DNA of 64,000 nucleotides from Marinibaculum sp040216765 (GTDB taxonomy: Bacteria > Pseudomonadota > Alphaproteobacteria > Ferrovibrionales > Ferrovibrionaceae): the NCBI GenBank assembly GCA_040216765.1, contig JAVJON010000070.1, positions 62,001-126,000 on the forward strand. Direction: 5' to 3'. The notes under the pieces were generated by a model. It had not been told where the DNA came from. It did not search any database and worked only from the letters and a program-made list of their open reading frames with translations. Position 1 is the stretch's first letter; the number at the start of each line of letters is the position of its first letter. Below are positions 25,508-34,039 of the stretch, one piece after another. The position numbers were made by a program, and so were the translations under genes.

Positions 25508-26521
25508 TCACAGGCTGCGCAGCGCCCCGGTGATCTGTCGCACCACGTCGCGGATCCTGGGTTCCGGGCGCGCCGTGAAGGGCAGGGGCCGGCACTGGTC
25601 GATGGCCGCAAGGCCCAGCCGGACGGTCAGCAGGCCCGCCAGCACACCCTGGCCCGCCTTCGTGCCGACGGCCGCAGCCGCGCCCCCGACAATGTCCGAG
25701 ACCATGTGGTTCAGCCCCTCCGTCGCGCCGGCAGTCACCGCGGTGGCAAGCGCCCGGCGCACGATCCGCCAGCTGGTCAGCGGGCCGGGGCGCATGCCGT
25801 AGGCTGCCGCAATCCGGCGGACCAGGCGCATCCCGCGCCACAGCATGAAGGCCATGTCGAAGGCGGCATAGGGGCTGATGGCATTGGCGATCGCCGTGGA
25901 CCGTGCGGCCACGGCGGTCTCCCGCAAGGCGCGGTCGTCGGCCTCGCGCAGCAGCAGGCGCTCGGCGGCCGCCAGCGCGTCTGCGGCCGACAGGCCGCTG
26001 AGGCCCCCCAGCCGGCCCAGGTCTGCCTCCCCGGGCAGGTGTCGCGCCAGGCGCTGTGCCAGGTCGCCCACCCTGCCGGGGTCGTCGGCGGCCAGCGCGG
26101 CCTCCGCCTCCTTCCGCCAGGCGTCGGACCGCCCGAAGCGCAGCCAGGCCCGGAGGTCCCGCAACGCCAGCAGGCACAGGGCGGCACAGGCGATGGCCAG
26201 AAGCGCCCCGCCGGCGATGCCGAGGGCGGGCTCGATCAGGTACAGGTCCCAGATGCCGGTCGCCAGGTCCACACCCAGGAACAGCAGGACGAGGGCCGCC
26301 AGCGCGGCCAGGAACCAGCCGACCGGCCCGGCGCCGCTGCCCTGGGGCTCCGCCATCGCCGCCGTCGCGCGTGCGGCCGGCAGCGGCGAGTCCGCAGCGG
26401 CCCGCTCGGCCGGGCGATGGATCCAGTCGATCCGATCGTCCGCGGTCATCGTGGCGGCCGGCCTCGCGCTGCCGGCAGGTTGGGGCCGGGTCGACGCTGC
26501 GCCGCTGGTTTCGCTCGTCAC
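25508..26521 (-). CDS. YcjF-like (DUF697) membrane protein
   Basis: This 337-residue inner-membrane protein resembles the TIGR01620/YcjF family. After a hydrophilic N-terminus there are two close membrane segments at about 110-170 (WFLAALAALVLLFLGVDL; GGALLAIACAALCLLAL). The C-terminal half carries the conserved block ISPYAAFDMAFMLWRGMRLVRRIA with YGMRPG and a Gly-rich hydrophobic stretch before the end. The GTG at 26521 overlaps the stop of the YcjX-like gene (ACGTGA), so translation is probably coupled; an ATG at 26449 is an alternative. In enterobacteria ycjX-ycjF belongs to the phage-shock stress regulon, but no psp genes are present here. The biochemical function is unknown. Confidence 0.83.
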   Translation of the reverse strand: MTSETSGAASTRPQPAGSARPAATMTADDRIDWIHRPAERAAADSPLPAARATAAMAEPQGSGAGPVGWFLAALAALVLLFLGVDLATGIWDLYLIEPALGIAGGALLAIACAALCLLALRDLRAWLRFGRSDAWRKEAEAALAADDPGRVGDLAQRLARHLPGEADLGRLGGLSGLSAADALAAAERLLLREADDRALRETAVAARSTAIANAISPYAAFDMAFMLWRGMRLVRRIAAAYGMRPGPLTSWRIVRRALATAVTAGATEGLNHMVSDIVGGAAAAVGTKAGQGVLAGLLTVRLGLAAIDQCRPLPFTARPEPRIRDVVRQITGALRSL

Positions 26522-27939
26522 GTCAGGGCATCCCCGATCAGGAACTGCAGAAGGTGGTCCATGTTGAGATGAGGGATCCCGTGCCCGGCTGCAACCAGGC
26601 CCGGCGGCGGCAGGAAGCGCGGGACCGGGCCGTCGAAGCCGGTCCGGGCCGCCGGTGCGGTCGGATCTGTCGGGATATCGCCGGGGAAGAACAGGGTCGT
26701 GCCCCGATGGCCTTCGGCCGGCCCGGCGACGCACCGGCGGCGTTCCCCGCCGATCTCGCGCCAGGCTTCCCCCGTGGCGGCGATCGCGGCGACGGCGAAG
26801 ACGCCTGTCCGGGCCCCTTCATAGCGGACCCGGTTGCTGCTGCCGAAGCAGAGATTCTCCGTCAGGCGCCGCAGGTCCGGGCGCATCGGGTCCGGCACAT
26901 GGTCTGCCTTGGTGGCGCAGAAGGCGATCCGGTCGATGCGCGGCGCGAACAGGCGCGACAGCCAGGATGCGCGGCCATGCCGGAACACTTGCAGCACTTC
27001 GTCCAGGGCCTGCGACAGCTGGTCCAGGCGCTGGCCGCCGGCCGCCAGTGCGGACAGGGTGTCGACCAGCACGATCTGGCGGTGCAACCGGCCGAACTGG
27101 TTGCGCAGGAAGGGCTCCACCACCTCGCGGCAATAGCCGTCGTAGCGGCGGGCCATCAGGGCGCGCAGGCTGTTGCGCCGTGCGCTGCCCGGCCCCCCGG
27201 GCGGCAGCGGGGCGAAGGTGAGGACCGGCGAGCCTTCCAGGTCGCCGGGCAGCAGGAAGCGACCCGGGGTCAGAGCCAGCGGTGCTCCCGCGGCCTCGCG
27301 GCGGGCCTGCAGGTGGCGCCGGAACGGGCGGGCCAGGGCCTCGGCGGCGGCATCCGTGGCCTCCGCCTCCAGATCCGCCTGGGCCAGCGCAGCCAGGTAG
27401 CCACTGGCGGCCGCACGGGCATCCGGCTCCTGCGCATCGGCCAGCAGGCGCGCCGACCAGGTGGCGAAGTCCATGCGCAGCAGGGTCAGGTCCAGCAGCC
27501 ACTCGCCCGGATAGTCGACGATGTCCAGGTGCAGGCTGCGGGTGTCGCCGAACTGCCGCGACAGCCAGGAGCCGGGCCGATAGCGGAGCGAGATGCGGAT
27601 CTCGCTGATATTGGTGGTGCCCGGCGGCCAATGTGCCTCGGCCTCGCCACCCGCCAGCAGATTCAGGTGCCCCTCGTAGGGAAAGCGCGGCAATGTCAGG
27701 TCGGGTTGCGGATTGAGGCGGGCCGCCTCGATCCGGCCCTCGGCCACCGCCTGCAGCCCCGCCATGCGGTCGCGATGCAGCAGGTTGCGCAGCAGCGAGG
27801 TGATGAACACCGTCTTGCCGGCCCGGGCCAGGCCGGTGACGCCGATGCGCAGGTTCTGCTGGAACATATGCTCCAGCTGGTCCAGCGCATCGTCCAGGCC
27901 CAGGTCGAGCCGTCGGCCGAGCCGGTCGAGCGGCGTCAC
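26518..27939 (-). CDS. YcjX-like (DUF463) P-loop NTPase
   Basis: This 473-residue predicted GTPase/ATPase has an early Walker A, GLARAGKT, at about residues 36-43, then FITSLLRNLLH. The family block LRLDIVDYPGEWLLDL appears here as SLHLDIVDYPGEWLLDL (Walker B region). ATKADHVPD is a likely base-specificity (NKxD-like) motif, and VAAIAATGEAW follows. E. coli YcjX is a stress-regulon member linked to envelope damage; the mechanism is not settled. The start is GTG at 27939 with GGAGACC upstream. The stop overlaps the start of the YcjF-like gene, which supports a two-gene operon. Upstream lies a 327-bp region shared with the divergent HWE kinase gene. Confidence 0.88.
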   Translation of the reverse strand: MTPLDRLGRRLDLGLDDALDQLEHMFQQNLRIGVTGLARAGKTVFITSLLRNLLHRDRMAGLQAVAEGRIEAARLNPQPDLTLPRFPYEGHLNLLAGGEAEAHWPPGTTNISEIRISLRYRPGSWLSRQFGDTRSLHLDIVDYPGEWLLDLTLLRMDFATWSARLLADAQEPDARAAASGYLAALAQADLEAEATDAAAEALARPFRRHLQARREAAGAPLALTPGRFLLPGDLEGSPVLTFAPLPPGGPGSARRNSLRALMARRYDGYCREVVEPFLRNQFGRLHRQIVLVDTLSALAAGGQRLDQLSQALDEVLQVFRHGRASWLSRLFAPRIDRIAFCATKADHVPDPMRPDLRRLTENLCFGSSNRVRYEGARTGVFAVAAIAATGEAWREIGGERRRCVAGPAEGHRGTTLFFPGDIPTDPTAPAARTGFDGPVPRFLPPPGLVAAGHGIPHLNMDHLLQFLIGDALT

Positions 27940-28266
27940 GAGGCAGGTCTCCGCAGCGTCCCCGGCCAGTGGCCCGGCGCCCCGTGCGGCATGAGTTTTG
28001 TCACTGACATTCTTCGGAGATTAACCTAGGTTCTATCGGCACTTGCCAGTGACATGCCACGCTGCGGAGCGTGGCCTGCGGGGGCAGGCCGGTCGAAGTC
28101 ATTCGGCATATGCGCCTCGGACCTAGACATGCCCACCCCCTTGCGATCTTTTTTCTGAACCGCCAAATGATGCTGCGATTTTTTTTCGATTTCCCGTGGT
28201 TTCTCAAGGACTCTTGCGAGAATAGCCTTGTTGTAGCCCGGATGGGCGTCCAGTAACCTGATCCAT
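27940..28266. promoter_or_regulatory. Divergent intergenic region with T-tracts and inverted repeats
   Basis: This 327-bp region lies between the YcjX-like gene and the HWE kinase gene. It contains an inverted pair GTCACTG (about 27998) and CAGTGAC (about 28047), a double hairpin at 28056-28090, and two T-tracts (TTTTTT near 28148, nine T near 28180) that stand out from the GC-rich surroundings. Promoters for both genes must lie here, but no clear -35/-10 pair is visible. A 61-codon frame at 28071-28256 has no recognisable product and is left out. Confidence 0.4.
28056..28090. promoter_or_regulatory. Two overlapping hairpins in a divergent leader
   Basis: GCCACGCT at 28056-28063 pairs with AGCGTGGC at 28068-28075 over a GCGG loop. 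GGCCTGC at 28073-28079 pairs with GCAGGCC at 28084-28090 over a GGGG loop. The stems share bases 28073-28075, so they cannot both be full length. Because the flanking genes diverge, ordinary terminators are not expected here; a leader structure or attenuator is possible. Confidence 0.35.
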
Positions 28267-30042
28267 ATGACCGCACCGAAGCTCGATCCGACCGAGAGCC
28301 CCACGCCGGCCGCCGCCATCAACGCCGCGGGTCGCGGGATCACGCCCGGTCGCGGTCTGGCGCGCAGGCTCGGTCTCATCGGCCGCGGCGGCCGGCCGCG
28401 GCCGATCTCCCTGCACCTGGTCATCCTGGGTGCGGCCGCCGCATTGCCGGCGATCCTGTTTGCCGGTTACCTGGTCTATCGGTTCGACCAGGCGCAGCGG
28501 GTTTCGATGGAATCGATCGCCCGATCGACCGTCAACGCCGTCAGCAGCAGCGTCGACAGGGCGGTCGAGGGCATGATGATCACCCTGCGCGTCCTGGCAA
28601 GCGCCAATGCCCTGAAACAACAGGACTTCGAAGCCTTCCATGCGCGGACCCATGCGGCGCTTCGCGGCAGCGGGACCTTCTTCATTCTCGTCAATGACGA
28701 ATATCAGCAGCTGTTGAACACCCGGGTGCCCTATGGCACCCCCCTGCCGGAGACCGCGGACCCCGTGTCCGCCTCCGAAGCCCTGCGCACCGGAAGCCTG
28801 GTGGTCTCCGACCTGTTCTTCGGCACCGTGTCGCAGACCTTCGTGTTCAACGTGGTGGCGCCGCTGGAAGTCTCCGAGAGCGAGCGCTATGGGCTGATCC
28901 TGACGAAGAATGCCAACGACCTGCAGGCGGTCGTCGACGGGCAGCGCCTGCCGGAAGGCTGGTCGATCAGCCTGGCGGACCGCAGCGGCCATCTGGTCGC
29001 CGGCTCGGGCCAGGGCAGTATCGGCGAGATCGAGAAGTTCACCGCGGCAGTGGCGGATGTCGAGAGCGGTGGGCGGCCGCGCTATGTCACCTACGAGGGA
29101 GAACGCTACCTGGTCGCCGTCGAGACGGTGCCCCTGTCGCGCTGGCGGGTCATGGTCTGGGCATCGGAAGCGGTCGTGGAAGCACCGCTGCGGCAATCGC
29201 TGCAGCTGCTGCTGCTGGCGGGGCTGCTGATTCTCGGCGCGACCTTCATTCTTGCGCTGTGGTACGGCCGGCACATCGCCTCGCCGATCCGCCACCTGAT
29301 GCGCAATGCCCGCAGCATGGGCAAGGGCGAGCGCGTGTCCAGCCTGGATTCGCCGGTGCGGGAGGTCAACGAGGTCGCCGATGCCCTGTCCGTCGCCAGT
29401 CGCCAGCGCGCTGCCGCCGAAGAGCGGATCCACATGCTGATGCGGGAACTGTCGCACCGGGCGAAGAACCAGCTGGCGGTGGTGAGTGCGATGGCGCGGC
29501 AGACGGCATCGAACGCCAGTTCGCTGGAGGATTTCGCGCCCACCTTCAACGAGCGGGTCCAGGCCTTGTCCCGCTCCACAAACCTGCTGGGCAACCAGAA
29601 TTGGCGCGGGGCGTCGCTGCGCGAACTCGTCGCGGCACAGCTGGAGCCGTTCGACGGCCAGGACCTGCCGCGCGTCCGCATGGACGGGCCGGATCTCGAG
29701 CTCAACGCCGATGCCGCCCAGAACCTGGGCCTGGCACTGCACGAGATGGCGACCAATGCCAGCAAGTACGGCGCGCTGTCCGCACAGAACGGCGTCGTGA
29801 CGGTGACCTGGCGCCGCCGCGAGGCGGCGGGCGTCCGGCGCCTGGAGTTCGTCTGGACCGAACGCGATGGGCCGCCGGTGTCGCCGCCCAGTCGCCGCGG
29901 CTTCGGTTCCGTCGTCATCGAACGGCTTGCGGCGCAATCGCTGAAGGCGGACGTGACGACCGACTACGACCCCGCCGGGGTTACGTGGCGGCTGGACATG
30001 CCCGCCGACCTGTTGCAGCCTGAGAGCGGCCTGTTCGGCTAG
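28267..30042 (+). CDS. HWE-family sensor histidine kinase
   Basis: This 591-residue inner-membrane kinase has a first membrane segment at about 48-70 (LVILGAAAALPAILFAGYLV). An extracytoplasmic sensor of about 240 residues follows, with Cache-like features, and a second membrane segment at about 317-338. Then comes a HAMP-like linker (GRHIASPIRHLMRNARSMGKGE). The phospho-acceptor is His397 in MRELSHRAKNQLAVV. The HWE marks are clear: HEMATNASKYGALS in the N-box and WTERDGPPV with the Trp-x-Glu triad. No receiver gene is adjacent. In alphaproteobacteria such kinases often feed PhyR-type general stress regulators, but none is seen here. The ATG at 28267 lies just after the T-rich leader. Confidence 0.9.
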   Translation: MTAPKLDPTESPTPAAAINAAGRGITPGRGLARRLGLIGRGGRPRPISLHLVILGAAAALPAILFAGYLVYRFDQAQRVSMESIARSTVNAVSSSVDRAVEGMMITLRVLASANALKQQDFEAFHARTHAALRGSGTFFILVNDEYQQLLNTRVPYGTPLPETADPVSASEALRTGSLVVSDLFFGTVSQTFVFNVVAPLEVSESERYGLILTKNANDLQAVVDGQRLPEGWSISLADRSGHLVAGSGQGSIGEIEKFTAAVADVESGGRPRYVTYEGERYLVAVETVPLSRWRVMVWASEAVVEAPLRQSLQLLLLAGLLILGATFILALWYGRHIASPIRHLMRNARSMGKGERVSSLDSPVREVNEVADALSVASRQRAAAEERIHMLMRELSHRAKNQLAVVSAMARQTASNASSLEDFAPTFNERVQALSRSTNLLGNQNWRGASLRELVAAQLEPFDGQDLPRVRMDGPDLELNADAAQNLGLALHEMATNASKYGALSAQNGVVTVTWRRREAAGVRRLEFVWTERDGPPVSPPSRRGFGSVVIERLAAQSLKADVTTDYDPAGVTWRLDMPADLLQPESGLFG

Positions 30043-30100
30043 TCCGGCCTCACCGGCCCGGCGGGCTGACCCTCCCTGGTCGCCCGGAATCCCAGCCCGA

Positions 30101-31345
30101 ATGACAACCCGCGTCCCGCACCATCCTGGCACGTTCCCGCTGCTGGCACTGTCCGTCGCGCTCGGCGTGCTGGCATCGGTGATCTACGTGCCGTCGATCC
30201 CGGCAATCGCCCTGGCGCTGCAGGTCAGCGAAAGCGCCGTGCAGCACAGCATGACCGTGTATCTGCTGGCCTTTGCCGTCAGCACCCTGCTGATCGGTCC
30301 GGTGTCGGACCGGATCGGCCGGCGGCCCACCCTGCTGGGCGGCCTGGCCCTGTTCGTGCTGGCCAGCATCGCCTGTGCCCTGGCGGAAAGCATCCTGACC
30401 CTTCAGCTCGCCCGGGTGTTCCAGGGGGGCGGTGCCTGCGCCTGCATGATCGTCGGGCGCGCCGTGGTGCGCGACATCTACGATCGCGAGCGGACCGCCC
30501 GCGCGATGGCCATCCTCGGCATGGTCGTCGCGTCGGGGCCGGCGCTGGCGCCCCTGCTGGGCGGCCAGCTGCAGGCGCTGTTCGGCTGGCATTCCAGCTT
30601 CGTCTTCGTTGCCGGCTGGGGCGCATTGCTGCTGTTCGTCGCGATCCGGATCCTGCCGGAGACCGTGGATCGCCGGCTTATGCCCAGCGGCTTCCTGCGC
30701 CAGTTCAGCCACAGCTACCGGTTGCTGCTGACCGCGCCCCCGTTCCTGGGCTACACCCTGTCGGTTGGCGGCGGCGCCGTCGGCTTCTATGCCTTCACCG
30801 CGGCGGCGCCCGTCATCCTGATCGGCGTCCACGGCGTGCCGGCGCAGCTCTACGGCTTTTTTGCCGCTTGCCCGCCGATCGGCTTCGTGCTGGGCAGCTG
30901 GGTCTGCAGCCGCCTGACCGTGCGGTTCGGCATCGAGCGGATGATCCTGGCGGGCTCCGTCGGGGTCGTGCTGAGCGGCAGCGCGATCATGCTCCTTGAC
31001 CTGACCGTCGGCGGGCCCTTTGCCGTGGCCCTGCCGATGATCGCCTTCGGTTTCTCCAACGGGCTGTCGATGCCGAACGCCTATGCCGGCGGCCTCAGCG
31101 TCTATCCGCGCATTGCCGGCGCGGCATCCGGCCTGCAGACCTTCAGCCAGATGGGCGGCGGCGCGGTGGGCACCCTGCTGGTTGCGGAATTCGCCGTGCG
31201 AACCGGGTGGGGGATGGGCGCGGTGGTGGTTGCCGGCGGCCTTGCTGCCGTCGCAGGCGGCCTTATGGTGCTGCTTCCCTGGTCGCCGCCATCCAGTGCG
31301 GCGGCCTATGCCGATCCGCTGCCTGCGGCCGGCGCCAAGGACTGA
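30101..31345 (+). CDS. Bcr/CflA-type MFS drug efflux transporter
   Basis: This 414-residue inner-membrane protein has about twelve hydrophobic segments and should expel small molecules by proton antiport. Family features are YVPSIPAIALALQVSESAVQHSMT in loop 1, the MFS signature GPVSDRIGRRPTLLGG between segments 2 and 3, and FQGGGACACMIVGRAVVRDIYDRE in the fourth segment region, typical of Bcr/CflA. The second half has PNAYAGGLSVYPRIAGAASGL. The length is normal. It is 58 bp downstream of the kinase gene on the same strand but seems functionally separate. The substrate cannot be predicted; bicyclomycin or chloramphenicol resistance is only the family label. Confidence 0.9.
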   Translation: MTTRVPHHPGTFPLLALSVALGVLASVIYVPSIPAIALALQVSESAVQHSMTVYLLAFAVSTLLIGPVSDRIGRRPTLLGGLALFVLASIACALAESILTLQLARVFQGGGACACMIVGRAVVRDIYDRERTARAMAILGMVVASGPALAPLLGGQLQALFGWHSSFVFVAGWGALLLFVAIRILPETVDRRLMPSGFLRQFSHSYRLLLTAPPFLGYTLSVGGGAVGFYAFTAAAPVILIGVHGVPAQLYGFFAACPPIGFVLGSWVCSRLTVRFGIERMILAGSVGVVLSGSAIMLLDLTVGGPFAVALPMIAFGFSNGLSMPNAYAGGLSVYPRIAGAASGLQTFSQMGGGAVGTLLVAEFAVRTGWGMGAVVVAGGLAAVAGGLMVLLPWSPPSSAAAYADPLPAAGAKD

Positions 31346-31406
31346 ACGCTCCCGCGGCGCGTGCCGGCGGCCGCCGGCCGTGCCGGATGCAAGGATCAGA
31401 AGGAAC

Positions 31407-32438
31407 ATGCCGATGTCAGCGATGCCAAGCCGGGAGATCCGCCTGCGCAGCCGTCCGGAGGGGATGCCGGCGCCCGGCAATTTCGAGCTCGGCGAAAGCC
31501 AGGTCGCGGAACCGGGTCCGGGCCAGATGCGCATCCGCAATATCTGGATGACCGTCGACCCCTATATGCGGGGCCGCATGGTGGACCGGCGCAGCTACGT
31601 GCCGCCGTTCCAGATCGGCCAGCCGCTGGACGGCGGCGCCGTGGGCGAGGTCGTCGACAGCCGGGTGGAAGGCTTCGCGCCGGGCGACTATGTGGTGGGG
31701 CCGAGCGGCGGCTGGCGCGAGGTCCACCTGACCGATGGCCGCGGCTTTCGGAAGGTCGATCCCGCCATTGCGCCGCTGCAGACCTTCCTGGGCACCCTGG
31801 GCATGCCCGGCCTGACGGCCTATGTCGGCCTGACCCGCATCGGCGAGGCCAAGGCCGGCGAGACGGTGTTCGTCACAGCCGCGTCCGGCGCCGTCGGCAC
31901 GGTGGCCTGCCAGATCGCCCGCAACCGCGGCTGCCGGGTGGTGGGCAGCGCCGGGTCGGACGAGAAGACAGCCTGGCTTCTGGAAGAGGCGAGGATCGAC
32001 GCCGCGATCAACTACCGCAAGACCGGGGACCTGCAGGCAGCGATGGCGCAGGCCTGTCCCAAGGGAATCGACGTCTATTTCGAGAATGTCGGGGGCGCGC
32101 ATCTGCGCGCCGCGCTCAACCTGGCCAATCCGTTCGGCCGGCTGGTGATGTGCGGGATGATCGAGCAGTACAACGAAGCCGTGCCGCCGCCCGGCCCGGA
32201 CAACCTGATCCTGGTGATCGGCAAGAGCCTCAGGATGCAGGGCTTCATCGTTTCCAACCATGGCGACATGGCGGAGGATTTCCTGCGGGAGATGGCCGGC
32301 TGGATCGCCGAGGGCCGGATGACATGGCAGGAAACCGTGGTCGAAGGGCTGGAGCGCGCGCCGGAAGCCTTCCTGGGCCTCTTCACCGGGGCCAATACCG
32401 GCAAGATGCTCGTGCGCGTCGGTCCGGACCGGTCGTGA
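31407..32438 (+). CDS. NADP-dependent medium-chain oxidoreductase (enone reductase type)
   Basis: This 343-residue cytosolic zinc-free MDR enzyme resembles the 2-alkenal/prostaglandin reductase group (YncB/CurA-like). It has the N-terminal RPEGMPAPGNFEL and VDPYMRGRM motifs, the VVDSRVEGFAPGDYVVG loop, and LGMPGLTAYVGL. The cofactor-binding stretch is FVTAASGAVGTVACQIA, followed by VVGSAGSDEKTAWL. IDVYFENVGG and LVMCGMIEQYN are also family marks. It should reduce alpha,beta-unsaturated carbonyls with NADPH. The ATG at 31407 follows AGAAGGA. It lies 61 bp behind the efflux gene, so the two may be co-transcribed as a detoxification pair; that link is inference. Confidence 0.93.
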   Translation: MPMSAMPSREIRLRSRPEGMPAPGNFELGESQVAEPGPGQMRIRNIWMTVDPYMRGRMVDRRSYVPPFQIGQPLDGGAVGEVVDSRVEGFAPGDYVVGPSGGWREVHLTDGRGFRKVDPAIAPLQTFLGTLGMPGLTAYVGLTRIGEAKAGETVFVTAASGAVGTVACQIARNRGCRVVGSAGSDEKTAWLLEEARIDAAINYRKTGDLQAAMAQACPKGIDVYFENVGGAHLRAALNLANPFGRLVMCGMIEQYNEAVPPPGPDNLILVIGKSLRMQGFIVSNHGDMAEDFLREMAGWIAEGRMTWQETVVEGLERAPEAFLGLFTGANTGKMLVRVGPDRS

Positions 32439-32457
32439 CCCGGACGGCGCCGGTCTG

Positions 32458-32479
32458 TTCGGGTGGATTGCCACCCGAA
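32458..32479. terminator. Perfect hairpin between oxidoreductase gene and tRNA-Val
   Basis: TTCGGGTGG at 32458-32466 pairs perfectly with CCACCCGAA at 32471-32479 over a 4-base ATTG loop. It lies 19 bp after the oxidoreductase stop and 17 bp beyond the 3' end of the opposite-strand tRNA, so it could end transcripts from both sides. There is no U-run on either strand. Confidence 0.45.
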
Positions 32480-32496
32480 GCCCGCAGGGCGAAGGG

Positions 32497-32572
32497 TGGT
32501 GGGCGATACTGGACTCGAACCAGTGACCTCTCCGATGTGAACGGAACGCTCTACCAACTGAGCTAATCGCCC
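32497..32572 (-). tRNA. tRNA-Val, anticodon CAC
   Basis: This is a 76-base cloverleaf on the minus strand. The acceptor stem GGGCGAT pairs with ATCGCCC. The D arm is GCTCAGTTGGTAGAGC. The anticodon stem TTCCG/CGGAG encloses the loop TTCACAT, giving anticodon CAC, which reads GTG valine codons. The T arm is CTGGTTCGAGTCCAG. The 3' ACCA is encoded. It stands alone between two rightward protein genes. Confidence 0.96.
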
Positions 32573-32635
32573 GACGCCGCCCGCAGCCGGCACGCCCGCG
32601 ACGGGGCGAGGCGATGCGTATAATGAGACCCCTGC

Positions 32636-34039
32636 ATGATTGTCAACCAGGTTCCGCCATCGGCGCTGTCGGACACCCGCCCGGAAGGCGCCTACCGGCC
32701 CCCGGCCGACCGCTGGGACGTGCTGCAGCGCTACCTCCTGGCGCGGCACGGGCGGTTCGAACGGATCGTGCTGCCGGTCGCCCTGATCGTCCTGGCACCT
32801 CTGCTGGTCTATGCCACCAATGGCCTGACACCGCTTCTGGCGGTCCTGGCCCTGTTCTATCTCCCCCGGCTGCCCGACAGCCTGCCGGGCCTGCTGCTGG
32901 TCCGGCAGGGGCGCTGGTGGCTGCCGCTGGCCCTCCTGCTGTTCTGGTCGGGACTCTCGGCCTTCTGGTCGCTGCGGCCGCTCGACGACCTGGCCTCCAG
33001 CCTGAAGCTCGCGCTGGTCATGGGGATCGGCCTGATCGTGGTGCGGGGCATCTGCCTGACGCCGCCAGCCACGGCCAGGCGGGCCGCGCGCTTCCTGCCC
33101 GTCGCCGTCATGCTGACCGCCCTGATCGCCGCGGTGGAAATGCTGCTCGACTTTCCGGTCACCCGGCGGATGCTGGCGCAGCCGCCCGACTTCATCGGGC
33201 CGGACTTCCTGTTCCTGAACAACATCGCGCATGGCATGCCGGTGATGCTCCTGCTGCTCTGGCCGGCGGTCTATGTGCTGGCGGCGATCCGGCGCGCGCG
33301 CGCGATGGCGTTGCTCCTGCTGTTGTCGGTCGCGGCTGTCGTCCTGGTCCTGCCGATGGGCGCGACCAAGCTCGCCCTGGCGCTATCGGCGCTGCTCGGG
33401 CTGGTCGCGCTGTGGCGGCCGAAGCTGGCGATCCTGCTTGCCGGCGGCGGTGCGCTTGCGGCCATCGCCGGTCTGGCCGCGCTGCTGCTGCTGACGCCGC
33501 CGGGGCAGGTCGCCTCGGCGGCTGCCGGCCGCCTGCCGGACAGCTGGACACACCGCCTGGAGATCTGGCGCTACACGGCCGATCACATCGTCGAGCGACC
33601 GGTCGTCGGCTATGGCTTCGATGCATCGCGGCGCATCGGCGGCGAACTGGTCACCGCCAGCCGCAAGGTGCCCGTGGTGACCGGCAATGGCGGCCAGCGG
33701 CTGCCCCTGCATCCCCACAGCATGCCGCTGCAGGTCTGGCTGGAACTGGGCCTGGTCGGTGCGGTGGCCGTCCTGCTGCTTGCGCTGGGCCTGTTCCGGC
33801 TGCTCTGGCGGATGACCGGCGACCGGCCGGGCACGGCGATGGCGCTGGCGACCTTCACCGTCTGGGCGGCGATCGCCGGCCTCAGTTTCGGGATCTGGCA
33901 GACCTGGTGGCTCTGTGCGGCCTGGTTCAGCTTGGCCGCCGTCCTGCTCGCGCGGCGGGCCGTTGCCGACAGGCCAGGCGGTCAGGCGGCGGATTCGGAG
34001 GCGCCCAGCCCGGCGAGCACCTCGGGCAGCGCGGCATAG
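32636..34039 (+). CDS. O-antigen ligase family membrane protein
   Basis: This 467-residue inner-membrane protein has about eleven hydrophobic segments. Between the later ones lies the Wzy_C-type periplasmic loop: HRLEIWRYTADHIVERPVVGYGFDASRRI, then LPLHPHSMPLQVWLELGLVG. The conserved Arg and the LHPHS histidines are those expected of WaaL-type ligases, which transfer polysaccharide from undecaprenyl diphosphate to lipid A-core; polymerases and other glycan ligases share this fold. The start at ATG 32636 has only a weak ribosome site. Its last ~58 bp overlap the convergent gph gene. No lipopolysaccharide gene cluster surrounds it, but glmU and glmS lie close by. Confidence 0.87.
   Translation: MIVNQVPPSALSDTRPEGAYRPPADRWDVLQRYLLARHGRFERIVLPVALIVLAPLLVYATNGLTPLLAVLALFYLPRLPDSLPGLLLVRQGRWWLPLALLLFWSGLSAFWSLRPLDDLASSLKLALVMGIGLIVVRGICLTPPATARRAARFLPVAVMLTALIAAVEMLLDFPVTRRMLAQPPDFIGPDFLFLNNIAHGMPVMLLLLWPAVYVLAAIRRARAMALLLLLSVAAVVLVLPMGATKLALALSALLGLVALWRPKLAILLAGGGALAAIAGLAALLLLTPPGQVASAAAGRLPDSWTHRLEIWRYTADHIVERPVVGYGFDASRRIGGELVTASRKVPVVTGNGGQRLPLHPHSMPLQVWLELGLVGAVAVLLLALGLFRLLWRMTGDRPGTAMALATFTVWAAIAGLSFGIWQTWWLCAAWFSLAAVLLARRAVADRPGGQAADSEAPSPASTSGSAA

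Noticed and set aside
28071..28256. 61-codon frame between ycjX-like and HWE kinase genes
   Set aside because: Overlaps hairpins and T-tracts, Phe-rich because of the T-runs, no ribosome site.
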